This document shows positions 1 through 8,559 of a DNA stretch of 64,000 nucleotides, piece by piece. Where the stretch lies: positions 2,294,001 through 2,358,000 of the forward strand of contig CP186339.1 of NCBI GenBank assembly GCA_049347715.1, read 5' to 3'. The position numbers were made by a program, and so were the translations under genes. Within the stretch, counting starts at the first letter, position 1; every line of letters starts with the position of its first letter. A model generated the notes under the pieces. That model was given only the letters and a program-made list of their open reading frames with translations. It was not told the DNA's origin and made no database searches. The stretch is from Thalassotalea_B piscium_A (GTDB lineage Bacteria; Pseudomonadota; Gammaproteobacteria; Enterobacterales; Alteromonadaceae).

Positions 1-596
1 ATTGCACTTTGCATTAATTCAAGCGGGTTATAAGGAGCCGACTCAGTTAACCTTAACCATAAATCAGACTGCCATGCTGACAGTTGCTCTGTATTACTGT
101 CAAGGTTATCGATAGCACGTCCTTGATACCAGGCATCTATCCACTCAGGTCTAAAAATTAAATATTGTTCATATAAATCAGCTAATTGACATGATAATTG
201 ATAACGTTTCAGTGCTTGTTCATTACTGTTTTCACTTTGATTCCAATAATGTGTGACTTGATGATAAATGTCATTAGCAACCACTTCATCGCAAGCAAGC
301 TCTTGATAAATCCGCCAACATAAGGCTTCACGAGAATAAGGTGATTGGTCAGGTACTTTTTCAGCACTTGCTAACGAGCGCATTAATTGCCAAAGAAATT
401 GTGCCGGTAATAAAAACTCGTTTCCTAAACTAATTTTTCTTGATTGCGCTAACGACATATTTAGCCAATGCTGCATTCCAGCATTTTGTACAATAATGAC
501 TTCTTTAGCAAAAACGGGAAGTGGAGAAACTTGATGAATTTTATCAAGCAACGCTAATAAGTTTTCCATTTTATTAGCGGGATATAGATGTATCAA
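1..596 (-). CDS. recC: RecBCD exonuclease V subunit gamma (RecC), N-terminal part, cut by window edge
   Basis: About 198 N-terminal residues of RecC, the subunit that recognises Chi and splits the duplex in the RecBCD double-strand-break repair complex. The translation shows the family's N-terminal pattern: a VQNAGMQHWL block (VQS-GM-QWL in E. coli), then LPAQFLWQLM and later LYEQYLIFRPEW (LFDQYLVYRPDW in E. coli). The start is placed at a TTG (596) because the residues from there, IHLYPANKMENLLALL, align with the E. coli N-terminus, whereas the first ATG (569) would drop that conserved block; the Shine-Dalgarno is weak. A stop lies at 603-605, so no earlier start exists. The rest of the gene lies left of base 1. 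Family identity is confident; the start is inferred from homology. Confidence 0.88.
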   Translation of the reverse strand, partial: MIHLYPANKMENLLALLDKIHQVSPLPVFAKEVIIVQNAGMQHWLNMSLAQSRKISLGNEFLLPAQFLWQLMRSLASAEKVPDQSPYSREALCWRIYQELACDEVVANDIYHQVTHYWNQSENSNEQALKRYQLSCQLADLYEQYLIFRPEWIDAWYQGRAIDNLDSNTEQLSAWQSDLWLRLTESAPYNPLELMQSA

Positions 597-675
597 ATTA
601 GCTTAATCGTTCTTATAAACCATAAGTAAATTTAACCACACCAGCGCTTATAACTCTAGCGAAATCACATTAATA

Positions 676-1005
676 TTAACGAATAAAATCAAGTTGCTGT
701 TGATAAAACTCACCTAACACAGGGACAGTGAATTTATTACCAATAATGGCATGATATAAAGCGACAAGCCAAAAAAATGCTACAAACACATTTAATAGCC
801 AACCAAGTAGTGGAATAAAAGATAATATTGCTGCCGTTGCAATTAAGCCAAGCGATTGACGTAAGTGAAAACTTGCTACAGAGGAATGATGTTTGCCATA
901 GAGTACGATAGCCACCAGCCAACCAACAACAGTTAAATAACTGATTATTGAGACAAACCTTGCCATATCATACTGTGTTTGACTATCTGAATGATAATGC
1001 GTCAT
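676..1005 (-). CDS. DUF4870/Tic20-like small membrane protein
   Basis: 109-residue integral inner-membrane protein with about three hydrophobic segments (roughly residues 18-36, 50-68 and 70-88). It has the FHLRQSLGL block followed by IPLLGWLLNVF, which is typical of the DUF4870/Tic20-like family (conserved 'H..Q' after the first helix). Function of the family is not established. It starts at an ATG and sits alone between the recC start and the tgpA operon; no partner is evident. Gene reality is well supported by the family pattern; no role is proposed. Confidence 0.75.
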   Translation of the reverse strand: MTHYHSDSQTQYDMARFVSIISYLTVVGWLVAIVLYGKHHSSVASFHLRQSLGLIATAAILSFIPLLGWLLNVFVAFFWLVALYHAIIGNKFTVPVLGEFYQQQLDFIR

Positions 1006-1265
1006 AACGGTAACCTCTTAGATAAAAGCCTTGTCTTAAAACTAGCGAATAATCGATTATTATTCAAATGGTAAAATCTTAAAACAATCGAAAAAACACC
1101 AATTTTTGGTTAAGTTGTTACTTTACATAACAATTTAAATTAAGACGTTTTTAGTCTTAAAATAGACTTCTATATGCCGTTTAATTAAAATTTTACATTC
1201 ATTATTTGACTATAGAAATCTAGCTAATACTTATATAACCATAACTTTATGACTAAAATATGACG

Positions 1266-3335
1266 CTAGTTTTTTATCGCTTTTATCTGCTTGGCGAGTC
1301 CTTGATATTGAGTATTTAACTTAATAATTTCTTTTAATTTTTCTTCATCCGTCAGTGCTTGATATTGTATTTTTTTAAAGGTGTTAATAAAAGCATAAAG
1401 CGCTTTTTTAAGTTCAGGCTTCTCTGTTGCCACCTGCAGAGCAAGCTGGTCTATGGTTAGCTTAGGTGAATGAATAATGCCAAATTTAGCAACTAGTGCG
1501 ATCAGCTTTTTCACTAACAAAAGTTCTTTATTAGTTTTACTTTTCCTTTTTGTTTGCTCAAAAGTAATAACACCTAACACTAATAAAATAAGTAAAGTGA
1601 TGAAAATTGCGATCTGTTTTTTATATGAAACGAATACCGCGTAAATATTCTTCAAAATATCAATTTGATTATTTATTGAATACCCTACTACCCATTTAGT
1701 CCATTGAAAATCCACGGCTTCAAGCATATAACGAATTTGATTTAACCATTGGCTAGTATTAAACGCAGAGAAGAAGTCATTGGAGAGCAAACTTTGTTCT
1801 TGCTGTAATGATTCTGAAAATCCTTTTTCTACGCGCTCTGGATTAACCGCCGCGGTAGGGTCAATCCGTATCCAGCCTTTACCTTTAATCCACACTTCGC
1901 TCCAAGCATGTGCATCTCGTTGGTAAACACTATAGTAGTTGCCACGAACATTGTATTCGCCCCCCAAATATCCAAGCACCATTCGGGCAGGGATCCCCGC
2001 AGCTCTCATTAAATAAGTAAAACTGCTGGCATAGTGCTCGCAAAAACCTGATTTAGTATCAAAATAAAATTGTTCTAAACTGTTCTGGCTAAGTAAAGGA
2101 GGATTCAATGTATAATGATAATTCTGTTGATTAAAATGGCTAAGCACTGCATCAACTAACTGTAAATCATCTTGGTATAATGCCCGCAATCGCAGCCCTT
2201 CTTCTTTTAGCCTTTGATTAGTTTGCTCCGGCAAACGTAAATTACGACGTCGATTGGGATTAGTGAGCGGAACATTTATCTGATTTGTTAATCGCGAGGT
2301 GACAAAATAGCTACTGACAGAATTTATCTTTTTATTTGCCGTTAAGGTGAAATCCCTATTCTTAGTTATTTTTTGTTGTTCACTGGAAATATCACTGATA
2401 ATAGTCAAGCCAAACAACCAATTTTGATAGCTAGGTTCAACAATCATTTGATAGCTTATCAATGGTTTTGTGGAAAGATCAGAAATTGATGACAGATCAA
2501 GTTCACGTTTTATTCTCTTACGCCATGGATTATTATTTTTATATTGATACCATTTGCTACCATCAAAATCTTCAAGTACAAGGGTTCGCCAATATAATTG
2601 TTGATAGCTAGGTGGCGCCTGTTCAAACTCAACCCTAAAGGCTAATGCATTTGAAAGCGCTAAATTGGCTATATCCCCTACTTTGACTTCATCTGATAAA
2701 CCTACTTGTGCATTTTTAGCCGCTGGCATTTGCCAGAATGGCGCTATTTTAGGGAAGCCAACAAACAATATGATGGTTAAAGGCAAGCTTTTAAGCAGGG
2801 TTAAGCCAACATGTTTAGCAATTAACCTATTATTTTTAACCTGATAAAATAAACTCATCAGTAACATCAGATTAATTAACAGCACAGCTACAATCATCAA
2901 CATAAAATATAATGACTGCATAAAAACTAACGCGGTTACTAATACAAAAATGCCTAACAACACTTGAATATAAAAATCTTTTCGACTATTGATTTCTAAC
3001 GGTTTAAGCAGATAAGAGAATACTAACAAATGCACCATACTGTTAAGTAATCCCAACTGATTTGCAGACAAGGCTAAGAGTACTAAACCAGTAATAGATA
3101 CAAGCAGTTTGATAATACGATTAGGTTGCGTTAATTGATTGAAATAAAAACGTGTTTGCCAGAATAAACTAATGAAAATAAATGCAATTAACCACCCTGA
3201 GAGTTCATTCACTAAGGCTAAACAATTTAACACTAACGTTAGCATAAGTAGCTTTTGGCTAGTTGCCGATAAAGCAAAACGGCTGGCGGATTTATGCTCT
3301 TGCTTTGCTACGCGCTTGTTAACCATATAGTGCAA
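1266..3335 (-). CDS. tgpA: TgpA-like membrane transglutaminase/cysteine protease (DUF3488 + transglutaminase core)
   Basis: 689-residue protein. About six hydrophobic segments fill residues 20-200 (DUF3488), a periplasmic transglutaminase core spans roughly 390-510, and a further membrane segment near 580 leads to a cytoplasmic C-terminal domain. The papain-like triad is visible: Cys in GFCEHYASSF (about residue 430), His in DAHAWSEVW (about 477) and Asp in RIDPTAA (about 490). This is the architecture of TgpA, an essential inner-membrane protein in Pseudomonas aeruginosa whose natural substrate is unclear. It is the last gene of a moxR-DUF58-tgpA operon and its start overlaps the end of the DUF58 gene by 17 bases, implying translational coupling. 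Confidence 0.88.
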   Translation of the reverse strand: MHYMVNKRVAKQEHKSASRFALSATSQKLLMLTLVLNCLALVNELSGWLIAFIFISLFWQTRFYFNQLTQPNRIIKLLVSITGLVLLALSANQLGLLNSMVHLLVFSYLLKPLEINSRKDFYIQVLLGIFVLVTALVFMQSLYFMLMIVAVLLINLMLLMSLFYQVKNNRLIAKHVGLTLLKSLPLTIILFVGFPKIAPFWQMPAAKNAQVGLSDEVKVGDIANLALSNALAFRVEFEQAPPSYQQLYWRTLVLEDFDGSKWYQYKNNNPWRKRIKRELDLSSISDLSTKPLISYQMIVEPSYQNWLFGLTIISDISSEQQKITKNRDFTLTANKKINSVSSYFVTSRLTNQINVPLTNPNRRRNLRLPEQTNQRLKEEGLRLRALYQDDLQLVDAVLSHFNQQNYHYTLNPPLLSQNSLEQFYFDTKSGFCEHYASSFTYLMRAAGIPARMVLGYLGGEYNVRGNYYSVYQRDAHAWSEVWIKGKGWIRIDPTAAVNPERVEKGFSESLQQEQSLLSNDFFSAFNTSQWLNQIRYMLEAVDFQWTKWVVGYSINNQIDILKNIYAVFVSYKKQIAIFITLLILLVLGVITFEQTKRKSKTNKELLLVKKLIALVAKFGIIHSPKLTIDQLALQVATEKPELKKALYAFINTFKKIQYQALTDEEKLKEIIKLNTQYQGLAKQIKAIKN

Positions 3336-4308
3336 TCTCTCTTAAACAAAGATGGCAATGCTCTATTCCTTGTTGTGGTGCAATTTCCAAGGTGTTTAAT
3401 TTCAATCCAAACACTATGTCACGCTTTTGAAATTCGAGAATTAAATAGCTTAACCAACGTAATTGTTGTTCTAAGGGAGCCTTAGGTAAACTGTCTAACG
3501 ATAACCAGTTAGGTGTGCTGGTGATGAGATGTTGATAATTTTTGCTGTACCAACCTTTTCCACTAGCAACGTGTTTCCAAGCAACCTTTGCCAATGACTC
3601 TCCTTGTTGATATGGCGATAAATCATTAAACTCATCGACACCATTATTAAGGGTTTTGACTTCGTTTGATAAAGGCAGGCCATCTTCATTATCATTACCC
3701 GTCAACAAACGCTCAATATCAATCTGTTCGGGACGTTCAGGTTTAGGATAAACTAACACGTCACTATGTAAATCAACACTAGTCCAACACCTGAATAAAC
3801 CTAAGGGATAATAACTTTGCAAAATTAAACGAGGTAATGAAAACACGCCTCTATTTTCAAGCTCAATAGGAACTGATAAGGTTTCATCAGAAGTAATACT
3901 TATTTTTTCAATTATTTGATCTTGCTGAAAATATAATTGAAAAGCCAGTCGTTCTTTATCGGTACATAACAAAATAGGAACATTAAATCGCGTACCAGAA
4001 AACCCTCTAAATTTCTCTGAATTAATAATAAGTGTCAGTTTTGATAAATTATTAAAGCTTTGGATCATAGTCGTAATAAAGAGGCTCGACAAAAGATAAC
4101 TCACTAAAATAATCAAATTATTTTGATAATTAGTACCTAAAATAAAAAGTAACAACACAAAGAATAAATAAGAAAAACCAAATTTACTTGGGAAAATAAA
4201 AATATTACGACGTGATAAGACTTGCCGTTTATTTTTCGGCACTTGTTTACTTAACCATCGTTGAAATTTTCCCTCAACCCACTGCTGCATATTAGTAAAG
4301 ATACTCAT
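3319..4308 (-). CDS. DUF58 domain protein (MoxR partner)
   Basis: 329-residue protein with two hydrophobic segments near residues 40-80 and a C-terminal DUF58 region, recognised by the DEFNDLSPYQQGESLAKVAW block (the usual 'G.EF..LR.Y..GD..R.I.W' signature). DUF58 proteins are vWA-like and are almost always encoded beside MoxR AAA+ ATPases, with which they are thought to act in assembling or activating extracytoplasmic complexes. It lies 8 bases downstream of moxR and overlaps tgpA, the standard arrangement of this three-gene unit. Biochemical role in this organism is unknown. Confidence 0.88.
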   Translation of the reverse strand: MSIFTNMQQWVEGKFQRWLSKQVPKNKRQVLSRRNIFIFPSKFGFSYLFFVLLLFILGTNYQNNLIILVSYLLSSLFITTMIQSFNNLSKLTLIINSEKFRGFSGTRFNVPILLCTDKERLAFQLYFQQDQIIEKISITSDETLSVPIELENRGVFSLPRLILQSYYPLGLFRCWTSVDLHSDVLVYPKPERPEQIDIERLLTGNDNEDGLPLSNEVKTLNNGVDEFNDLSPYQQGESLAKVAWKHVASGKGWYSKNYQHLITSTPNWLSLDSLPKAPLEQQLRWLSYLILEFQKRDIVFGLKLNTLEIAPQQGIEHCHLCLREIALYG

Positions 4309-4316
4309 AGTAAATA

Positions 4317-5249
4317 CTAAGACAACGAGGGGGTTAAAGCATCAACGGTTGCCAGTATTTGTTGTGCTTCGTTATTTCTACTATCTGAAGATAAATGAGC
4401 AGAAGCATTAAGTCTGTGCTGACATACAGATGAAAATACCGCTTGAATATCATCTGGTAATAAATGATCGCGGCCTTCGATGTATGCCCATGCCTTGGCT
4501 GCAGAAATAAGCGCTTTACCTGCGCGAGGAGATAAAGGATTCACTTCATACTCCCCTCCCCGACTTTGATGTAGCAAGGCTATAACATAGTTGAGTACCG
4601 CATCAGAGATATGAATATTTTGTACATTATATTGAATTTCTACTAATTGTTCAGGTGTAATAAAGGCTTTTAATGTACTGAAATCCATAGCGCCAAAGCT
4701 ATTTAATAAAATTTGCTTTTCTGCTTCAATATTTGGAAAACCTAGCGAAATTCTCATCATAAAACGATCTAATTGCGATTCAGGTAACGAATATGTGCCA
4801 GAATGAAATAACGGATTTTGGGTTGCTATCACAAAGAATGGTTGAGGTAATTGATAGGTTTTTCCATCAATACTCACTCTATTTTCTTCCATCGCTTCAA
4901 GCAACGCACTTTGTGTTTTTGGACTGGCTCGATTAATTTCATCGGCTAATACAAGCTGATTAAAAATAGGACCTTGATGTAATTTAAATGATTGCGTTTG
5001 AGTATCAAAAATTGACACGCCAATAACATCTGCTGGCAGTAAATCGCTAGTAAACTGTACCCTTTGATAACTTAAGTTTAATGTTGAAGCTAATGTATGA
5101 GCCAAGGTTGTTTTCCCCATACCAGGTAAATCTTCGATCAATAAATGCCCTTTCGCAAATATACACGCAATAGCAAGTTTCACTTGTATTGGTTTACCGA
5201 TAATAATTTGTTCGATTTGGTGGATTACTGAATTGACTACATCATTCAT
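4317..5249 (-). CDS. MoxR-family AAA+ ATPase
   Basis: 310-residue AAA+ ATPase of the MoxR/RavA clade, a chaperone-like ATPase that remodels or activates partner protein complexes. Visible motifs: Walker A EDLPGMGKTTLAH (residues about 38-50), Walker B with the MoxR signature LADEINRASPKTQSALLEAM (about 101-120), sensor 1 FFVIATQNP and arginine-finger region ESQLDRFMMRI. Length is normal for the family. It is the first gene of the moxR-DUF58-tgpA operon; the 289-base region upstream is shared with a divergent deacylase gene and holds a possible FNR/CRP-like dyad. Confidence 0.92.
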   Translation of the reverse strand: MNDVVNSVIHQIEQIIIGKPIQVKLAIACIFAKGHLLIEDLPGMGKTTLAHTLASTLNLSYQRVQFTSDLLPADVIGVSIFDTQTQSFKLHQGPIFNQLVLADEINRASPKTQSALLEAMEENRVSIDGKTYQLPQPFFVIATQNPLFHSGTYSLPESQLDRFMMRISLGFPNIEAEKQILLNSFGAMDFSTLKAFITPEQLVEIQYNVQNIHISDAVLNYVIALLHQSRGGEYEVNPLSPRAGKALISAAKAWAYIEGRDHLLPDDIQAVFSSVCQHRLNASAHLSSDSRNNEAQQILATVDALTPSLS

Positions 5250-5326
5250 ACAACTTGACCTTTTTCATTCATTCTTTTTTAAATGTGAGTTGGAATAATC
5301 ATATTACCCAAGTAAACCTCATTTTG

Positions 5327-5340
5327 TTGACCTTAATCAA
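5327..5340. promoter_or_regulatory. FNR/CRP-family-like dyad in divergent promoter region
   Basis: TTGACCTTAATCAA differs from the FNR consensus TTGAT-N4-ATCAA at one base. It lies 78 bases upstream of moxR and about 200 bases upstream of the plus-strand deacylase gene. A single match in AT-rich DNA is weak evidence; no promoter elements were assigned. Confidence 0.25.
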
Positions 5341-5538
5341 CTACAAGGCCCCTAAGAGTATGACATGCTAATGACAAGTTAACAAAGAGACGATGAATGG
5401 AGATAATGTCAATGCAACTTGATCGACTATTCCACATCATAGCTAAATAAAACGCAAACAAGATCCTTTACCTCTAATATTTTTTGCTATGCAAATTGAA
5501 ATGATTATGCATTAAGTCACCCTCTATTTGGAAAAGTT

Positions 5539-6570
5539 ATGGATATAGATTTTAGTGAATTTACCTATTTAAAAAACCCTAATAATTTAACCCTAAAAGC
5601 TGACTATCAACAATTTTTATTATCATTGAGTTCTCCAACCATAATTGATATCAAAGGCAAGAACGAAAATGAATACCGCGTTATTACCACACTACTTCAT
5701 GGTAACGAACCATCAGGTTTGATTGCTATCCATAGGTGGTTAACTCAAACTAATAGCCTACCACTGCCAGAAACTAATATTCGTATTATAATTTGCTCAA
5801 TAGAAGCAGCTAGCCATTCGCCATTGATGACTCATAGATATTTACCTAATGGTATAGACATCAATCGATGCTTCGACAGTAAAGAAATGAGCGGTTATGC
5901 GCTAAGGGCACACTTAATTAAAGAAGCCATTAAAGAAGTATCACCTAAATGTGTGATCGATCTTCATAATACCCCAGGCTCAGGACCAGCATTTGCTATA
6001 TCAAAAATAATTACTCCTGAAGTGTTAACCTTAACGTCATTTTTTTGCGATAGCATCATACTTTCAGGGTTAACAATAGGCGCTTTAATGGAACAGGATT
6101 TTAATTGTCCTATGATTACTGTTGAATGTGGCAGTGCTATCGATGAACAGTCAAATGAGACTGCTTTCCAAGGTATTTGTCGATTAGCTGATTGCCAAAG
6201 CCTAGCGCACTATAATCAAACAACACCAGTAGATATTATTTCAAAACCCTTACGATTACAGTTGAAACCAATCTGTAAACTCTCATATGCTAATCACGAT
6301 GAAGGTTATGAAGGTGTTACCTTAAAATCTACTATTGAACAGTTTAATTTTGGTAGTGCAAGAAAGGATCAAATGATTGGTTGGGTTGATGAACAAGGAT
6401 TAGATAATTTATTACTACTTAATGATACCAAAGAAAATGTAATAAATGATTATTTTACATTACGGGAAAATCAGCTTGTCTGTGCCAAAAACATGCGGAT
6501 ATTTATGGCATCAACAAACACACAGGTAGCGAAAGGAGATTGTTTATTTTATTTGGTTGATGAAAAATAA
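5539..6570 (+). CDS. Succinylglutamate desuccinylase/aspartoacylase (AstE/AspA) family zinc deacylase
   Basis: 343-residue M14-like zinc hydrolase that would release an acyl group from an N-acyl amino acid or similar amide. Zinc and catalytic features: TLLHGNEPSG (His and Glu ligands, about residues 54-61), an Asn-Arg pair in DINRCF, the second His ligand in VIDLHNTPGSG (about 143), and MITVECGSAID carrying the likely catalytic Glu. The C-terminal part forms the usual beta domain. There are no ast operon genes around it, so assignment as AstE of arginine catabolism is not justified; it is a family-level call. It converges with a glycosyltransferase gene, with only 6 bases between the stops. 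Confidence 0.82.
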   Translation: MDIDFSEFTYLKNPNNLTLKADYQQFLLSLSSPTIIDIKGKNENEYRVITTLLHGNEPSGLIAIHRWLTQTNSLPLPETNIRIIICSIEAASHSPLMTHRYLPNGIDINRCFDSKEMSGYALRAHLIKEAIKEVSPKCVIDLHNTPGSGPAFAISKIITPEVLTLTSFFCDSIILSGLTIGALMEQDFNCPMITVECGSAIDEQSNETAFQGICRLADCQSLAHYNQTTPVDIISKPLRLQLKPICKLSYANHDEGYEGVTLKSTIEQFNFGSARKDQMIGWVDEQGLDNLLLLNDTKENVINDYFTLRENQLVCAKNMRIFMASTNTQVAKGDCLFYLVDEK

Positions 6571-6576
6571 CCTTAG

Positions 6577-7788
6577 TTACTTAAACACACTAAATGGTGC
6601 TTGTGCTAAGGCTTTTGTTAAGGGGATATTAGGATAATAATTATCTCTTGCGAAGTGGATAAACTTCAATGTTTTGAATGCGTCGAACCAGACAACCAAT
6701 TGTTTATAAAATTGAGTTTTCGGTGCCCGTTGAGTTTGTTGTTTATTAATGAAAGTAGCTAAACCAACCGATAAAATACACGCTTTAGCTTCTGCTGATA
6801 AGTTAATCAACCATTTATCAATATCATCACAATGCTCATACAAGCTATCAAAGGCAATAAGCACTTCTTTAAGTACAATAAATACTTCTGGGGGATAATA
6901 GCAATAGTCTTGATGGTTATGCTGTAACTCTATAATACGGTTTACGGCAGGTCCTGTACCAAAAGGTACTCTATCAGACTGTCTCGCTGTTAGCTTTATG
7001 GTTTGCTCAGATAAAAAAGCAATATTGCCAATTTTAGCTAATTTATTTAATAGATAAAAATCCTCCCCCGCACTACGTTTAGGGAAGCCTCTAACATTCG
7101 CATATGCTTTCGCAGTAAAGGCTAAAATACTACCGATTGTGAAAAAACTATAGTGGGAACCAGCATATTCTAGACCAGCAACGTAATAGCGCATGGCCTG
7201 TTCATAAAGTGCTGTTGCATTATGAACGGTTAAGTCTTCACAAAAATGGGTAAAATTAAAACATGCACCAACAGTATTGGTACTACATGAGGTTAAAACC
7301 TCGAAATACCTTGATGGTAAACTCGCATCTGCATCAGTTGAACATATCCACTGAGAACTAACCCTATTTTGTACAATTAAGGCTAGAACACTATCTACAC
7401 CTTGCTTTCGGGCAACACCAACACCTTGCTTTTCCGGTAACGCGTGACTAAAACTATCAAGAATTAATATATAAGAGTTACATTCTGCTACTTGTACTAA
7501 GGTATATGCTTGATTCTGCCAAACGCTATTACCCATTGCCAAAACAGCTTTAAATAAATCTTGCTGAGCTTGTTTATTTGGATCACTCTCTGGTTGGTTA
7601 ATCACCAACACCATTAGAGAATTTACATTGGCTAACGCTGAATCAAAATAATCATTAACAAAATGAATCGTTTCTTTATATGCAGGAATAACTACAGTGT
7701 TAGAAAAATTAAAACCACTTGGAAAACCAGCTAAAGCATCAATACAAGGTTCTGCATAATGCTTTAAATACTTCTCAATATTTTTCAT
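6577..7788 (-). CDS. Glycosyltransferase family 2-like protein
   Basis: 403-residue cytoplasmic protein with a GT-A type fold. An N-terminal TVVIPAYKE strand matches the GT2 nucleotide-binding start, CSTDADASLPSRYF (about residue 150) is the DxD-like metal/nucleotide site, and GFPKRSAGEDFYLLNKL is the acceptor-site ED motif of GT2 enzymes. No membrane segments are evident. It is a single gene between the deacylase and miaE; no polysaccharide genes lie nearby, so donor and acceptor cannot be guessed. The start is an ATG with no strong upstream alternative. Confidence 0.75.
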   Translation of the reverse strand: MKNIEKYLKHYAEPCIDALAGFPSGFNFSNTVVIPAYKETIHFVNDYFDSALANVNSLMVLVINQPESDPNKQAQQDLFKAVLAMGNSVWQNQAYTLVQVAECNSYILILDSFSHALPEKQGVGVARKQGVDSVLALIVQNRVSSQWICSTDADASLPSRYFEVLTSCSTNTVGACFNFTHFCEDLTVHNATALYEQAMRYYVAGLEYAGSHYSFFTIGSILAFTAKAYANVRGFPKRSAGEDFYLLNKLAKIGNIAFLSEQTIKLTARQSDRVPFGTGPAVNRIIELQHNHQDYCYYPPEVFIVLKEVLIAFDSLYEHCDDIDKWLINLSAEAKACILSVGLATFINKQQTQRAPKTQFYKQLVVWFDAFKTLKFIHFARDNYYPNIPLTKALAQAPFSVFK

Positions 7789-7829
7789 GATTTTTGAACA
7801 AGGCTAATGTACATAATGTCTCTATACAC

Positions 7830-8402
7830 TTAATGTAATGCTGCTCTAAATGGCAGTTTTTCACATATTTTAGCTTCTGCAATTAGAATTTCTTCCAGTC
7901 TAGGATAAACTTCATCCGCCTCAAAATACTCTAAAGCGAGTTCTACAAACAAATTTTTATGTTTTTCTTCAGATTTAGCAATGGTGTGATAAAAGTCTTT
8001 TTCTTTACCTTCAGGCAAAGCCTCTGCAACTAAAGCGAAACGTTCATGTCCCCGAGCTTCAATAACGCCAGCCACTAATAAACGATCAAGAAAAAAGACA
8101 TCTTGTCCATGCCTGAATAATTTACGAATTTCTTTAATATACGTATCTTTCTCATCATTCGACATTTGAATATCTTTTGCCTGCATTAACTTAATAACTT
8201 GTTTGAAGTGAATCAGTTCTTCAATAGCTAAATCGGTCATAGCTCTCACTAATGTTTTCCGATCAGGGTAATGAGACAACATAGAAACTGCCATACCGGA
8301 GGCTTTTTTTTCAGCGGCAGCATGGTCTTGTAGGAAAGCATTAAAATCGGCTAATACGGCATCAGCCCATTGAGGAGGTGTTTGATATTTAAGTTCGAAC
8401 AT
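7830..8402 (-). CDS. miaE: tRNA 2-methylthio-N6-isopentenyl-adenosine hydroxylase (MiaE)
   Basis: About 190-residue non-haem di-iron monooxygenase that hydroxylates ms2i6A at position 37 of tRNA. The four-helix bundle carries the expected carboxylate/His ligands: DHAAAEKKASG, AIEELIHFKQV (E-E..H), GVIEARGHERF (E...H) and KSEEKHKNLF (E..H). The PTPPQW-like N-terminal block (YQTPPQWADAV) matches the family. I start at ATG 8402 (MFELKYQ) rather than the in-frame TTG at 8420, which only adds six residues; neither has a clear Shine-Dalgarno. Length fits the short (about 190-200 residue) MiaE form. Confidence 0.88.
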   Translation of the reverse strand: MFELKYQTPPQWADAVLADFNAFLQDHAAAEKKASGMAVSMLSHYPDRKTLVRAMTDLAIEELIHFKQVIKLMQAKDIQMSNDEKDTYIKEIRKLFRHGQDVFFLDRLLVAGVIEARGHERFALVAEALPEGKEKDFYHTIAKSEEKHKNLFVELALEYFEADEVYPRLEEILIAEAKICEKLPFRAALH

Positions 8403-8559
8403 AAAAGGATAAATTAACAAGAAAAATTTAGCTGTATTTTACACTGCAAATTATAGCAATTGCATTAATTAATCCTAATTAGTCCTAATATTAAAATACA
8501 GTGATACCTATATTTCTTTATATAAGTATCACTTTACTCGAAAACTTAGCCCAGATTAA

